Source: CAVBBU01 sp963593765
Lineage (GTDB): Bacteria > Bacillota > Clostridia > Lachnospirales > Lachnospiraceae
NCBI GenBank assembly: GCA_963593765.1
Contig: CAVBBU010000009.1
Location: 1 to 30,527, forward strand
Reading direction: 5' to 3'
DNA: 30,527 nucleotides
Shown: positions 17,401 through 24,942 of the stretch, piece after piece
Layout of the letters: every line of letters starts with the position of its first letter
How positions within the stretch are numbered: the first letter of the stretch is position 1
Notes under the pieces: model-generated
What the model was told of the DNA's origin: nothing
Seen by the model: the letters and a program-made list of their open reading frames with translations, nothing else
Database searches by the model: none
Program-made: the position numbers and the translations under genes

Positions 17401-17420
17401 AGAACTTTTCATATCATATC

Positions 17421-17429
17421 ATTATACCA
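17421..17429 (-). promoter_or_regulatory. Extended -10 promoter for PBP gene
   Basis: On the minus strand a perfect TATAAT (17421-17426) is preceded by TGG, making an extended -10 element. No good -35 box is visible at the usual distance. The transcript would carry a leader of about 120 nt that includes the hairpin at 17368-17400. A second TATAAT on the same strand lies at 17464-17469. Confidence 0.5.
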
Positions 17430-17475
17430 AGATAGAATATAAAGTTCCACAAATAGACAACAAATTATAGTATAT

Positions 17476-17505
17476 TTGTTAAGGAAATGTTACAATATCT
17501 ACAAT
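17476..17505 (+). promoter_or_regulatory. Possible promoter for yigZ-aroE
   Basis: TTGTTA (17476-17481) and TACAAT (17500-17505) are 18 bases apart, upstream of yigZ at 17549. The match is moderate and the -35 box overlaps the WalR-like box. Confidence 0.4.
17477..17493 (+). promoter_or_regulatory. WalR-like box between PBP and yigZ
   Basis: TGTTAA (17477-17482), five bases, then TGTTAC (17488-17493) match the WalR (YycF) consensus TGTWAH-N5-TGTWAH exactly. WalR controls cell-wall metabolism in Bacillus and relatives. The box lies in the divergent region between the class A PBP and yigZ and overlaps the likely -35 region of promoters on both strands. No walR gene is in the window, so binding is inferred. 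Confidence 0.45.
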
Positions 17506-17548
17506 ATATAGTTAAAACGACTCAAAAAGGGGCAAAAGGGTGGGAGAG

Positions 17549-18199
17549 ATGGCAGCTTTTAACATATGTTTACGGGGCGGAAGTGGTGAGATAGAAGAAA
17601 AAAAATCACGCTTTATAGCAACGGTAAGACCTGTTCATAGCGAGGAAGAAGCAGTAGCCATGATAGCAGAGCTAAAGAAAAAGTACTGGGATGCTTCGCA
17701 TAACTGCTCTGCATATATAACAGGTGATGATGGTAAGCTGCAAAGATGCTCCGATGATGGAGAGCCATCGCAGACTGCTGGAAGACCTATGCTGGATATT
17801 TTGCTAGGAAGAAACATAAGAGATATATGCGTAGTAGTAACGAGATATTTTGGAGGAACGCTGCTTGGAACAGGAGGACTGGTTAGAGCTTATCAGGCGG
17901 CAACTATAGCTGGACTTGAGGGCAGTGTTATAGCCGAAAAAAAGCATGGCATTTCTTTAAGCTATAGCTTAGACTATGACCTATATGGAAAGATAGAATA
18001 TATAGTTAATACCAGCTCTTATAATGCACTTGACTCGCAGTTTACTGACAAGGTGCTTTATACTATATTAGTTCCCTCTGATGAGGAAAATGAATTTGTA
18101 AAGAAGGTTACTGAGGCAAGCACAGGAAGAGCAATCTTAAAGGATAGACGTGAGCTTTTCTATGTAGAGATAGATGGAAGAGCAGAGATATTAGAATAG
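17549..18199 (+). CDS. yigZ: YigZ/IMPACT family protein
   Basis: The 216-residue product belongs to the YigZ/IMPACT family, whose eukaryotic members act on translational control and whose bacterial role is unclear. Diagnostic segments are EIEEKKSRFIATVRPV near the start, the CSDDGEPSQTAGRPML motif at about residues 68-83, and VVTRYFGGTLLGTGGLVRAY. A C-terminal ferredoxin-like domain follows. The ATG at 17549 has AAGGG eight bases upstream and gives the family's usual N-terminal length; a GTG at 17540 is an alternative. It is 16 bp before aroE, so the two are probably co-transcribed. Confidence 0.93.
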   Translation: MAAFNICLRGGSGEIEEKKSRFIATVRPVHSEEEAVAMIAELKKKYWDASHNCSAYITGDDGKLQRCSDDGEPSQTAGRPMLDILLGRNIRDICVVVTRYFGGTLLGTGGLVRAYQAATIAGLEGSVIAEKKHGISLSYSLDYDLYGKIEYIVNTSSYNALDSQFTDKVLYTILVPSDEENEFVKKVTEASTGRAILKDRRELFYVEIDGRAEILE

Positions 18200-18215
18200 G
18201 CTTTAGGAGATAAGA

Positions 18216-19073
18216 ATGAATAATATAACAGGCAGCACAAGGCTTATATGCCTTTTAGGAAATCCGGTAGCACACAGCAAGTCACCAGCTATGCACAACA
18301 AAGCATTCGAGCTGATGGGACTTGATTATTCCTATATGGCATTTAATGTAGATATAGATGATATGGAAAATGTCGTCGATGCTCTAAGAATTATGAATGT
18401 CAGAGGCTGGAATATAACTATGCCATGCAAAAATAAGATGATGCAGCTTTGCGATAAGCTATCTGATGCAGCAAGTATAATCGGTGCGGTTAATTGCGTG
18501 GTAAATGATAACGGAACGCTAATTGGTTACAATACTGACGGATATGGTTTTCTTAAAAGTGCAGCAGAGCATGGATATAAGGCTTTTAAAAGTAAGGCAG
18601 TTCTCCTTGGCTGCGGCGGATGTGCAAGCTCTATATTAGTGCAGCTAGCACTTGATGGAGCAGAGAGCATTGACATATATTTAAGAAAAACAAGCAAGCA
18701 CTATAGTGATACTATAAGAATTATAGAAAGGCTAAGAGAGGTAAAGGGCTGTGATATAAAAGTATGTGAATATGATAATGCACAGCTTAGAGAAAGTCTT
18801 AGGGATGCAGATATACTTATCAATGCAACCAATGTAGGCATGGCACCTAATACAGAAGAGTGCCTGATTCCTGATGAAAGCTATTTTAATAAAAAGCTCT
18901 TAGTCGGAGATGCTATATATGTTCCGGAAAAAACTAAGCTTATAAAAATGGCAGAGAGTGCAGGGCTTAGAGCCTTTAATGGAAGCGGCATGCTGCTTTA
19001 TCAAGGGGCAGAAAGCTTTAGATTGTGGACAGGACTTGATATGCCTATAGAAGATATAAAAAAGGTTCTTTAG
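18216..19073 (+). CDS. aroE: Shikimate dehydrogenase
   Basis: AroE reduces 3-dehydroshikimate to shikimate with NADPH in aromatic amino acid synthesis. The 285-residue product has the shikimate-binding SKSPAMHN at residues 21-28 and catalytic Lys72 in NITMPCKNKM. It also has NTDGYGF (106-112) with the catalytic aspartate and a Rossmann loop LGCGGCASS (131-139). The nucleotide loop has cysteines where GAGGA is more usual. AGGAGA precedes the ATG. No other aro genes are nearby. It is convergent with thiN, with three bases between the stops. Confidence 0.95.
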   Translation: MNNITGSTRLICLLGNPVAHSKSPAMHNKAFELMGLDYSYMAFNVDIDDMENVVDALRIMNVRGWNITMPCKNKMMQLCDKLSDAASIIGAVNCVVNDNGTLIGYNTDGYGFLKSAAEHGYKAFKSKAVLLGCGGCASSILVQLALDGAESIDIYLRKTSKHYSDTIRIIERLREVKGCDIKVCEYDNAQLRESLRDADILINATNVGMAPNTEECLIPDESYFNKKLLVGDAIYVPEKTKLIKMAESAGLRAFNGSGMLLYQGAESFRLWTGLDMPIEDIKKVL

Positions 19074-19089
19074 AAATTAAAAAACCTTT
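19061..19089. terminator. Possible bidirectional terminator between aroE and thiN
   Basis: AAAGGTT (19061-19067) pairs with AACCTTT (19083-19089) across the two convergent stop codons, with A-rich flanks. The stem is short and AT-rich, so it is a weak candidate. Both arms lie within the ends of the coding regions. Confidence 0.4.
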
Positions 19090-19697
19090 ATTAGAAGCAG
19101 GCAGCCATCCTTGACACTTACAGCAGCAACCTTACCCGGTAAAATCTCATTACTTACTCCATATTGATATTCGCAGCCTATGGTTGCATTTTCCAGGTTG
19201 TACTTTGCATTTTTAATAGTGATGCCATTAGCTGTTCCGGAAATATTAATCAGAGAAAAGAATGAATATTTATCTGGGATAGAGACCGGCGTACCTGAAA
19301 CAATCTCCATCTCAGAATAATCATCTATAATGCTTGCCTTTTTATTAAGAGAGGTAAGGTATAATAATATAGAAATATTAGCAAGGCTGTGATCAAGTCT
19401 TGCACCTATAACACCTATTAATAAAAATTCATCAAAGCCACGCTTAAGCATCTCCTTAGCGGCATAAAAGGTATCGGTGTCGTCCTTTTCGGTTGGGAGA
19501 GTTATAGTTTCAATATCTAGCTTTGGATCATCATATGAATCAAAATCACCTACAATCAGATTAGGCCTTACCTGCAAATTAGACATATGCTTTAGACCGC
19601 TGTCGCAAAAAACAAAAAAGTCGTCGGCTCTAAGGCTGTTTTTTATATAATCATAGTTGTTAATGTCGGCTCCGCCTATTATTATGCAGCGATTCAT
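19077..19697 (-). CDS. thiN: Thiamine pyrophosphokinase
   Basis: This enzyme transfers pyrophosphate from ATP to thiamine to make the cofactor TDP, mostly in salvage. The 206-residue product has the ATP/Mg-binding GDFDSYDDP at about residues 50-58 and the KDDTDTFYAAKEM motif at 71-83. RLDHSLANI follows, where the aspartate and histidine are typical of the family. The C-terminal beta-domain that binds thiamine covers the last third. The ATG at 19697 has a GGAGG site. A terminator-like hairpin with a U-tract lies 17-53 bases upstream in its leader. No TPP riboswitch elements were recognised. Confidence 0.93.
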   Translation of the reverse strand: MNRCIIIGGADINNYDYIKNSLRADDFFVFCDSGLKHMSNLQVRPNLIVGDFDSYDDPKLDIETITLPTEKDDTDTFYAAKEMLKRGFDEFLLIGVIGARLDHSLANISILLYLTSLNKKASIIDDYSEMEIVSGTPVSIPDKYSFFSLINISGTANGITIKNAKYNLENATIGCEYQYGVSNEILPGKVAAVSVKDGCLLLIKVF

Positions 19698-19713
19698 ATT
19701 TATTCCTCCAAAG

Positions 19714-19750
19714 AAAAAATCCCAAGTGGCTTTCTATGGCGACTTGGGAT
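19714..19750 (-). terminator. Rho-independent terminator in thiN leader
   Basis: On the minus strand ATCCCAAGT (19742-19750) pairs with ACTTGGGAT (19719-19727), a 9-bp stem with five GC pairs, followed directly by a T6 run (19713-19718 region). It lies downstream of the 3D-domain gene at 19864-20346 and only about 17 bases before the thiN start, so it either ends the upstream transcript or attenuates thiN. Confidence 0.8.
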
Positions 19751-19863
19751 ATGCGTTTTCATAGACAATTAGCTTAGATAGTGAGTTTTGATACAATGCA
19801 ATCACATTTCAACGCAGTTTAATGCGGGAGCGTGTCAATGCAGATACCTTCTTGTTATGCGAT

Positions 19864-20346
19864 TTAGCTATTTATAAGAAATACCTCAACATTACGCTTG
19901 CCATACAGATGTGTCTGCTCATGCGAATCAAAAAATATGTCGATGTGATTTCCTTTGACAGCTCCGCCACGATCCTCAGCTGTATATACTACGCCATCTA
20001 TCAAAACCTTAGTGCCATATGGTATAACGTTTGGATCTACAGCTATAGTATGATTAGCAGTAGCCACTGCACCTGTACATGTACTTCTTCCCCAGCCACC
20101 AGAGCAGCTATCGCAAGGGCAGTAGGCTGTAGTTATAAAGCTGCCTAGAGAAACACACGATGGTGCTGCATCGCTAGGAGAAGCAACTGTATCAGAAGCT
20201 GACTCGTCCTCAGTCTTAACTATTACATCTGCCGCATTAATAGCCTTTCTGCCTGTTAGTCTATTTTTAGCATATGCACAAGGTGCCATCATTATGCTAA
20301 GTATCATTGCTGTTATAAAAATGTATAATGCTTTTTTCGTATTCAT
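19864..20346 (-). CDS. Secreted 3D-domain protein (putative cell-wall lytic enzyme)
   Basis: The 160-residue product has a signal peptide (MNTKKALYIF... with cleavage likely after APCAYA, near residue 26) and a low-complexity linker. A C-terminal 3D domain carries the three conserved aspartates in AVDPNVIPYGTK, YTAEDRGG and NHIDIFF. This double-psi beta-barrel fold is shared with MltA-type lytic transglycosylases and YocH of Bacillus. Five cysteines cluster in the middle (CPCDSCSGG). There are no LysM, SH3 or G5 domains. The ATG at 20346 follows AGGAAGGT. It has a near-consensus promoter and a WalR-like box, and a paralogue lies immediately upstream. Confidence 0.9.
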   Translation of the reverse strand: MNTKKALYIFITAMILSIMMAPCAYAKNRLTGRKAINAADVIVKTEDESASDTVASPSDAAPSCVSLGSFITTAYCPCDSCSGGWGRSTCTGAVATANHTIAVDPNVIPYGTKVLIDGVVYTAEDRGGAVKGNHIDIFFDSHEQTHLYGKRNVEVFLINS

Positions 20347-20396
20347 ATTAACCTTCCTGATAAATTTGAAACAAAACTTATCACATTAGTAACATA

Positions 20397-20413
20397 TGTA
20401 AAGGTTTTGTAAC
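20397..20413 (+). promoter_or_regulatory. WalR-like box near the 3D-domain gene
   Basis: TGTAAA (20397-20402), five bases, then TGTAAC (20408-20413) match TGTWAH-N5-TGTWAH exactly. The box is on the strand opposite the gene and starts a few bases after the predicted transcription start near 20420, a position that would suit repression. Confidence 0.45.
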
Positions 20414-20425
20414 ATTTATACAGGC

Positions 20426-20453
20426 ATTATACATTAGATTTGCAGCATGTCAA
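20426..20453 (-). promoter_or_regulatory. Consensus promoter for 3D-domain gene (20346)
   Basis: On the minus strand a perfect TTGACA (20448-20453) and a perfect TATAAT (20426-20431) are separated by 16 bases. The start would be near 20420, giving a leader of about 73 nt. Confidence 0.75.
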
Positions 20454-20506
20454 GCATTGTTAAAAATTTATAAGAAAATGCACTGTCAAAAATACAATTA
20501 TTATGT

Positions 20507-21004
20507 CTACTTAGCCCAATAAAGCTCAACGGTTTGCACGCCAAATTGTATGCATGCATCATATGATGATAAAAACAGGTCTATGGTATTGCCACTGACA
20601 CCAGTGTCCTCAACTGTATATACTATATCGCTGCCCTTAATCATAACTCGGCTTCCCATAGGAAGTATAGATATGTCAGCCGCTATAGTATGGTCTGGGG
20701 TAGGAGCCTTTCCGGATGCGGTCATGCTTCCAACTCCACCTTCGCCGGCACAGTAGGCGGTTGCCTTAAAGCTTCCTATATAGTCGCCAGCCTCTCCATG
20801 CTCTGCATTATTTAAAGCAGCCTCTTCATCTTTGATCTCAGTAGGACTAGCTACCTCATGGCCGCCGGCTGTCATAGTAGAGCTTACTCCAAAGGTAGGG
20901 CCAGTTTGTGCATCTATCTCTGCCTGAGTAAGTGCATAGGCATTTCCTGCTCCAAGCATAGATAATAGAAATACCATAATATATAGCTTATATAATTTCT
21001 TCAT
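20507..21004 (-). CDS. Secreted 3D-domain protein, paralogue
   Basis: The 165-residue product starts MKKLYKLYIM and has a clear signal peptide, with cleavage likely after GNAYA near residue 24. A C-terminal 3D domain has the conserved aspartates in AADISILPMG, YTVEDTGV and TIDLFLSS. It is a paralogue of the neighbouring gene at 19864-20346 and lacks binding modules. The start at 21004 is preferred because AAGAGGT lies eight bases upstream; an in-frame ATG at 21043 has no ribosome binding site and lies at about the expected transcription start. It is transcribed from a perfect consensus promoter at 21052-21080. By analogy with YocH or MltA it probably cleaves peptidoglycan, which is inferred. 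Confidence 0.88.
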   Translation of the reverse strand: MKKLYKLYIMVFLLSMLGAGNAYALTQAEIDAQTGPTFGVSSTMTAGGHEVASPTEIKDEEAALNNAEHGEAGDYIGSFKATAYCAGEGGVGSMTASGKAPTPDHTIAADISILPMGSRVMIKGSDIVYTVEDTGVSGNTIDLFLSSYDACIQFGVQTVELYWAK

Positions 21005-21024
21005 AATGTTATACCTCTTATAAT

Positions 21025-21041
21025 TGTTATAAAAGTGTTGC
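21025..21041 (+). promoter_or_regulatory. WalR-like box, one mismatch, near second 3D-domain gene
   Basis: TGTTAT (21025-21030), five bases, then TGTTGC (21036-21041) match TGTWAH-N5-TGTWAH with one mismatch. It lies just after the predicted transcription start, as at the paralogous gene. Confidence 0.35.
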
Positions 21042-21051
21042 ATTCTGTTTC

Positions 21052-21080
21052 ATTATAATTAAGGGGAATATGTGTGTCAA
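21052..21080 (-). promoter_or_regulatory. Perfect consensus promoter for second 3D-domain gene
   Basis: On the minus strand TTGACA (21075-21080), 17 bases, TATAAT (21052-21057). All twelve positions match the sigma-A consensus. The start would be near 21045. Confidence 0.85.
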
Positions 21081-21230
21081 CAAACAGAATTATTAAGATT
21101 AGTAGTTAAATTATTGCTCGCACATGCCGCACATTGTACATATATACCTGCCTTGAATTTATTCTCAAACAAAATCAAGCTAAAATACAATGGGCTAAAA
21201 TACAATCTACAAAATTTTCACAACTAATTA

Positions 21231-21259
21231 TTGACAAAACCCATTTAAAGGAATATATT
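21231..21259 (+). promoter_or_regulatory. Sigma-A promoter for hrcA-grpE-dnaK-dnaJ
   Basis: TTGACA (21231-21236), 17 bases, then TATATT (21254-21259). The start would be near 21266, just ahead of the CIRCE operator. Between 21081 and 21230 I see no other gene or motif. Confidence 0.85.
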
Positions 21260-21272
21260 ACATCTATAGATG

Positions 21273-21299
21273 TTAGCACTCAAATCAAAAGAGTGCTAA
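21273..21299 (+). promoter_or_regulatory. CIRCE operator (HrcA binding site)
   Basis: TTAGCACTC (21273-21281), nine bases, GAGTGCTAA (21291-21299) is a perfect match to CIRCE. It lies about seven bases after the predicted start, so HrcA bound here would block transcription of its own operon until heat shock titrates the DnaK/GroE-dependent repressor. Confidence 0.97.
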
Positions 21300-21320
21300 T
21301 AACAAGAGAGGAGGCAGGAT

Positions 21321-22364
21321 ATGTCGGATTATTCAGAGCTTGATGAGCGTAAGAGCACTATACTGACAGCCATTATCAAGAATTATCTCGAGAGCGGTGA
21401 GCCAGTAGGCTCAAGAACCATATCTAAGCTTCCGGATCTTAATCTATCGAGTGCCACTATTAGAAATGAAATGAGTGACCTCGTAGAGATGGGCTATATA
21501 GAGCAGCCGCATACATCTGCCGGACGTATACCGACTGATAAGGGCTACAGATTTTACGTAGACCAGATTCAAAGGTCGAGCAAGATGGAGGTTGCTGAGT
21601 TTAAGGAGCTAATGGTTCAAAGAGTTGACAAGCTAGAGCTGGTTCTTAAGCAGCTTGCAAAGCTTATAGCAGCTAATACAAATTATGCAGCTATGATTAG
21701 CGGACCATCAGGCGGAAGCAATCGAATCAAGTTTATCCAGCTTTCACGAATGGAGGAGCGTAAGATACTTCTTTCAGTGGTTTTCGAGGGCAATGTTGTT
21801 AAAAATAGGATACTTCAGATTCAGGAGCTTCTTAGTGATGATACGCTTAGCAAGCTAAACTTTAAGCTTAATACCAGTCTTAATGGATTGATGCTTGGAG
21901 AAATCAACCTTGAGATTATTAATAAGCTTAAGGAGGATGCCGGCGAGTACAGATACCTTATAGAAAATATATTAGATGAGCTTGCCGAAACCTTTAAGCA
22001 GGATGCACAGGAGGCACAGATATATACTAGCGGAGCAACAAATATATTCAAGTATCCGGAGCTTGCAGATGGCGCTAAGGCAAGTAAGATAATAAGCACC
22101 TTCGAGGAAAAGGATGCGCTTAAGAATATATTAGACGAGGCAAATGCAGGCGGCACGGAAGACGGCATACAGGTATATATAGGTGATGAGCTTCCAAACA
22201 CAGGGATGCAAGACTGCAGCGTAGTTACTGCAAATTATGAATTTGGAGAAGGAATAAAGGGAACTATAGGTATAGTCGGACCTAAGAGAATGGATTATGA
22301 AAAGGTACTTGGAACGCTGAGGACAGTTATGAAGCAGCTAGACAAAAGCTTTGGAGATACTTAG
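21321..22364 (+). CDS. hrcA: Heat-inducible transcription repressor HrcA
   Basis: HrcA binds CIRCE and represses class I heat-shock genes. The 347-residue product has the N-terminal winged helix (about residues 1-75, with GEPVGSRTISK and SSATIRNEMSDL), then the GAF-like effector domain and the dimerisation region typical of the family. AGGAGG at 21309-21314 precedes the ATG. It is the first gene after the CIRCE operator and is therefore autoregulated. Only 17 bp separate it from grpE. Confidence 0.97.
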   Translation: MSDYSELDERKSTILTAIIKNYLESGEPVGSRTISKLPDLNLSSATIRNEMSDLVEMGYIEQPHTSAGRIPTDKGYRFYVDQIQRSSKMEVAEFKELMVQRVDKLELVLKQLAKLIAANTNYAAMISGPSGGSNRIKFIQLSRMEERKILLSVVFEGNVVKNRILQIQELLSDDTLSKLNFKLNTSLNGLMLGEINLEIINKLKEDAGEYRYLIENILDELAETFKQDAQEAQIYTSGATNIFKYPELADGAKASKIISTFEEKDALKNILDEANAGGTEDGIQVYIGDELPNTGMQDCSVVTANYEFGEGIKGTIGIVGPKRMDYEKVLGTLRTVMKQLDKSFGDT

Positions 22365-22381
22365 GCAGAAAGGAACAAAAA

Positions 22382-23035
22382 GTGGAAGAAAATAATACTA
22401 TAGATGAAGTAAAAGAAGATGTAGATACAAATGAAGAAATAAAAAATAATGAAGAAAGCTTAGAGAATGTTTCGGGTGAGGTTGATGTCGAAGAGGCGGC
22501 AAAGGCAGCGGCTCAGCTTGCTAAGGAGCTAGAGGATAAGGAAGCCGAGGAAGCATTAGAGGGCTCTTCGGAGGATAGTAATAAGGAAGAAAAAAAAGAT
22601 CCTAAGGATGCAAAGATAGCAGAGCTTGAAGACAGACTTATAAGAACGGCAGCTGAGTTTGATAATTTTAGAAAACGAAGTGAAAAGGAAAAGGCATCTA
22701 TGTATGACTTTGGAGTAAGGTCAACCATAGAAAAGCTATTACCTACAATAGATAATTTTGAAAGAGGTTTATCTAACATACCCGAGGATGAAGAATCAAA
22801 AAGCTTTGCAGAGGGTATGAGGATGATATATAAGCAGCTTGTTAAGCAGTTAGAGGAGCTAGGCATTACAGCAATAGAATGTGTCGGAAAGGAATTCGAT
22901 CCGAATCTTCACAATGCAGTAATGCATATAGACGATGACAGCTACGGCGAGAACATAGTTGCCGAGGAGCTGCAAAAGGGATATATGTATAAGGACATGG
23001 TTGTACGCCACAGTATGGTAAAAGTCGCAAATTAA
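22382..23035 (+). CDS. grpE: Nucleotide exchange factor GrpE
   Basis: GrpE opens the DnaK nucleotide pocket so that ADP leaves. The 217-residue product has a long, very acidic N-terminal tail (residues 1-75, mostly Glu and Asp), a helical segment with AEFDNFRKRSEKEK, and a C-terminal beta-domain with conserved AVMHIDD and GYMYKDMVVRHSMVKVAN. It starts with GTG at 22382, eight bases after GAAAGG; no better start is seen. It lies between hrcA and dnaK in the usual order. Confidence 0.97.
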   Translation: MEENNTIDEVKEDVDTNEEIKNNEESLENVSGEVDVEEAAKAAAQLAKELEDKEAEEALEGSSEDSNKEEKKDPKDAKIAELEDRLIRTAAEFDNFRKRSEKEKASMYDFGVRSTIEKLLPTIDNFERGLSNIPEDEESKSFAEGMRMIYKQLVKQLEELGITAIECVGKEFDPNLHNAVMHIDDDSYGENIVAEELQKGYMYKDMVVRHSMVKVAN

Positions 23036-23056
23036 TAAACTTTGGAGGATAATAAA

Positions 23057-24937
23057 ATGGGAAAGATAATAGGAATAGATTTAGGAACAACAAACAGCTG
23101 CGTAGCAGTTATGGAAGGCGGTAAGCCAGTAGTAATACCAAACTCAGAAGGATCTAGAACAACTCCTTCTATAGTAGCATTTACCAAGACAGGTGAGAGA
23201 CTTGTCGGCGAGCCTGCTAAAAGACAGGCAGTAACTAATGCAGACAGAACTATATCATCTATCAAGAGACATATGGGAACTGACTACAAGGTTACTATAG
23301 ATGACAAGAGCTATACACCACAGGAAATATCTGCAATGATACTTCAAAAGCTAAAGGCAGATGCAGAAAGCTACTTAGGCGATAAGGTAACAGAGGCAGT
23401 TATAACAGTTCCTGCTTACTTTAATGATGCACAGCGTCAGGCAACTAAGGATGCAGGTAAGATAGCAGGACTTGATGTTAAGCGTATTATAAACGAGCCT
23501 ACAGCAGCTGCACTTGCTTATGGACTTGACAATGAAAAGGAACAAAAGATTATGGTATACGACTTAGGTGGTGGTACCTTCGATGTATCTATAATCGAGA
23601 TAGGCGATGGAGTTATAGAGGTTTTAGCTACTAATGGTGATACTCACCTTGGTGGTGATGATTTCGATAACAAGATAACCGATTGGATGGTTGATGAATT
23701 TAAGAAGGCAGAGGGAGTAGATTTATCACAGGATAAGATGGCACTTCAGAGACTTAAGGAAGCTGCAGAGAAGGCTAAGAAGGAGCTTTCTACATCTACA
23801 ACAACTAATATCAACCTTCCATTTATTACAGCAACTAGTGATGGACCTAAGCATCTTGATATGAACCTTACAAGAGCTAAGTTTGATGAGCTTACATCAG
23901 ACCTTATAGAGAGAACTACAATTCCTGTACAGAATGCACTTAAGGATGCTGGAATTACAGCAGCAGACCTAGGTAAGGTACTTCTTGTAGGTGGCTCAAC
24001 TCGTATGATAAGTGCACAGGATAAGGTTAAGCAGCTAACTAATCATGAGCCAAGTAAGAGCCTTAACCCAGATGAGTGCGTAGCTATAGGTGCTTCTATT
24101 CAGGGTGGTAAGCTTGCAGGAGATGCAGGTGCAGGAGATGTACTTCTTCTTGATGTTACACCACTTTCACTTTCGATAGAAACTATGGGCGGTGTTGCAA
24201 CAAGACTTATAGAAAGAAATACAACTATCCCAACAAAGAAGAGCCAGATCTTCTCTACAGCGGCAGATAACCAGGAGGCTGTTGACATCCATGTAGTACA
24301 GGGTGAGAGACAGTTTGCTAAGGACAATAAAACTCTAGGTCAGTTCAGACTAGACGGAATCCTTCCTGCAAGACGTGGTGTTCCTCAGATCGAGGTTACC
24401 TTTGATATAGATGCTAATGGTATAGTTAATGTTTCTGCAAAGGATCTTGGAACAGGTAAGGAGCAGCACATAACCATCACATCTGGTTCAAATATGTCAG
24501 ATGCAGATATAGACAAGGCTGTTAAGGAAGCAGCACAGTACGAGGCAGAGGATAAGAAGCGTAAGGAAGGCATAGATGCGAGAAATGAAGCCGACTCTAT
24601 AGTATTCCAGACTGAGAAGGCACTTGAAGAGGTTGGAGATAAGATAGATGCAGCCGACAAGTCAAGCATAGAGGCAGACCTTAAGAGCCTTAAGGATGCA
24701 CTTAGCAAGGCACCGGTTGAGCAGATGACAGATGCTCAGCTTGATGAGATAAAGAGTGCTAAGGAAAAGCTTATGGAGACATCACAAAAGCTCTTCCAGA
24801 AGGTATATGAGCAGGCTCAGGCACAGAGTGCAGCAGCTGGTGCAAATGCAGGCGGTGCGGCAGGAGCAGCTAGTGATGCAGGTGCATCATCACCGGCAGG
24901 AGATGATGTGGTAGATGGAGAATTTAAGGAAGTATAA
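23057..24937 (+). CDS. dnaK: Chaperone DnaK (Hsp70)
   Basis: DnaK binds exposed hydrophobic peptide segments in an ATP cycle driven by DnaJ and GrpE. The 626-residue product has the phosphate-1 loop GIDLGTTNS at the start, phosphate-2 DLGGGTFDVSI, adenosine motif LLVGGSTRM, the DVTPLSLSIET linker and beta substrate-binding domain, and a helical lid with a GA-rich tail ending GEFKEV. The ATG at 23057 is chosen because GGAGG at 23044-23048 precedes it; an in-frame TTG at 23042 is too far upstream and adds five residues not seen in the family. A strong hairpin follows before dnaJ. Confidence 0.98.
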   Translation: MGKIIGIDLGTTNSCVAVMEGGKPVVIPNSEGSRTTPSIVAFTKTGERLVGEPAKRQAVTNADRTISSIKRHMGTDYKVTIDDKSYTPQEISAMILQKLKADAESYLGDKVTEAVITVPAYFNDAQRQATKDAGKIAGLDVKRIINEPTAAALAYGLDNEKEQKIMVYDLGGGTFDVSIIEIGDGVIEVLATNGDTHLGGDDFDNKITDWMVDEFKKAEGVDLSQDKMALQRLKEAAEKAKKELSTSTTTNINLPFITATSDGPKHLDMNLTRAKFDELTSDLIERTTIPVQNALKDAGITAADLGKVLLVGGSTRMISAQDKVKQLTNHEPSKSLNPDECVAIGASIQGGKLAGDAGAGDVLLLDVTPLSLSIETMGGVATRLIERNTTIPTKKSQIFSTAADNQEAVDIHVVQGERQFAKDNKTLGQFRLDGILPARRGVPQIEVTFDIDANGIVNVSAKDLGTGKEQHITITSGSNMSDADIDKAVKEAAQYEAEDKKRKEGIDARNEADSIVFQTEKALEEVGDKIDAADKSSIEADLKSLKDALSKAPVEQMTDAQLDEIKSAKEKLMETSQKLFQKVYEQAQAQSAAAGANAGGAAGAASDAGASSPAGDDVVDGEFKEV

Positions 24938-24942
24938 TAAAT

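Noticed and set aside
19700..19863. TPP riboswitch in front of thiN
   Set aside because: I could not find the conserved CTGAGA and the second TPP-binding segment. Only a terminator hairpin is present.
21134..21343. 69-aa ORF overlapping the hrcA promoter
   Set aside because: It runs through the promoter and CIRCE operator, has no ribosome binding site and overlaps the hrcA start in another frame.
23042..23056. Upstream start for dnaK at 23042
   Set aside because: The GGAGG site at 23044-23048 would lie inside the coding region; the ATG at 23057 gives the normal DnaK N-terminus.
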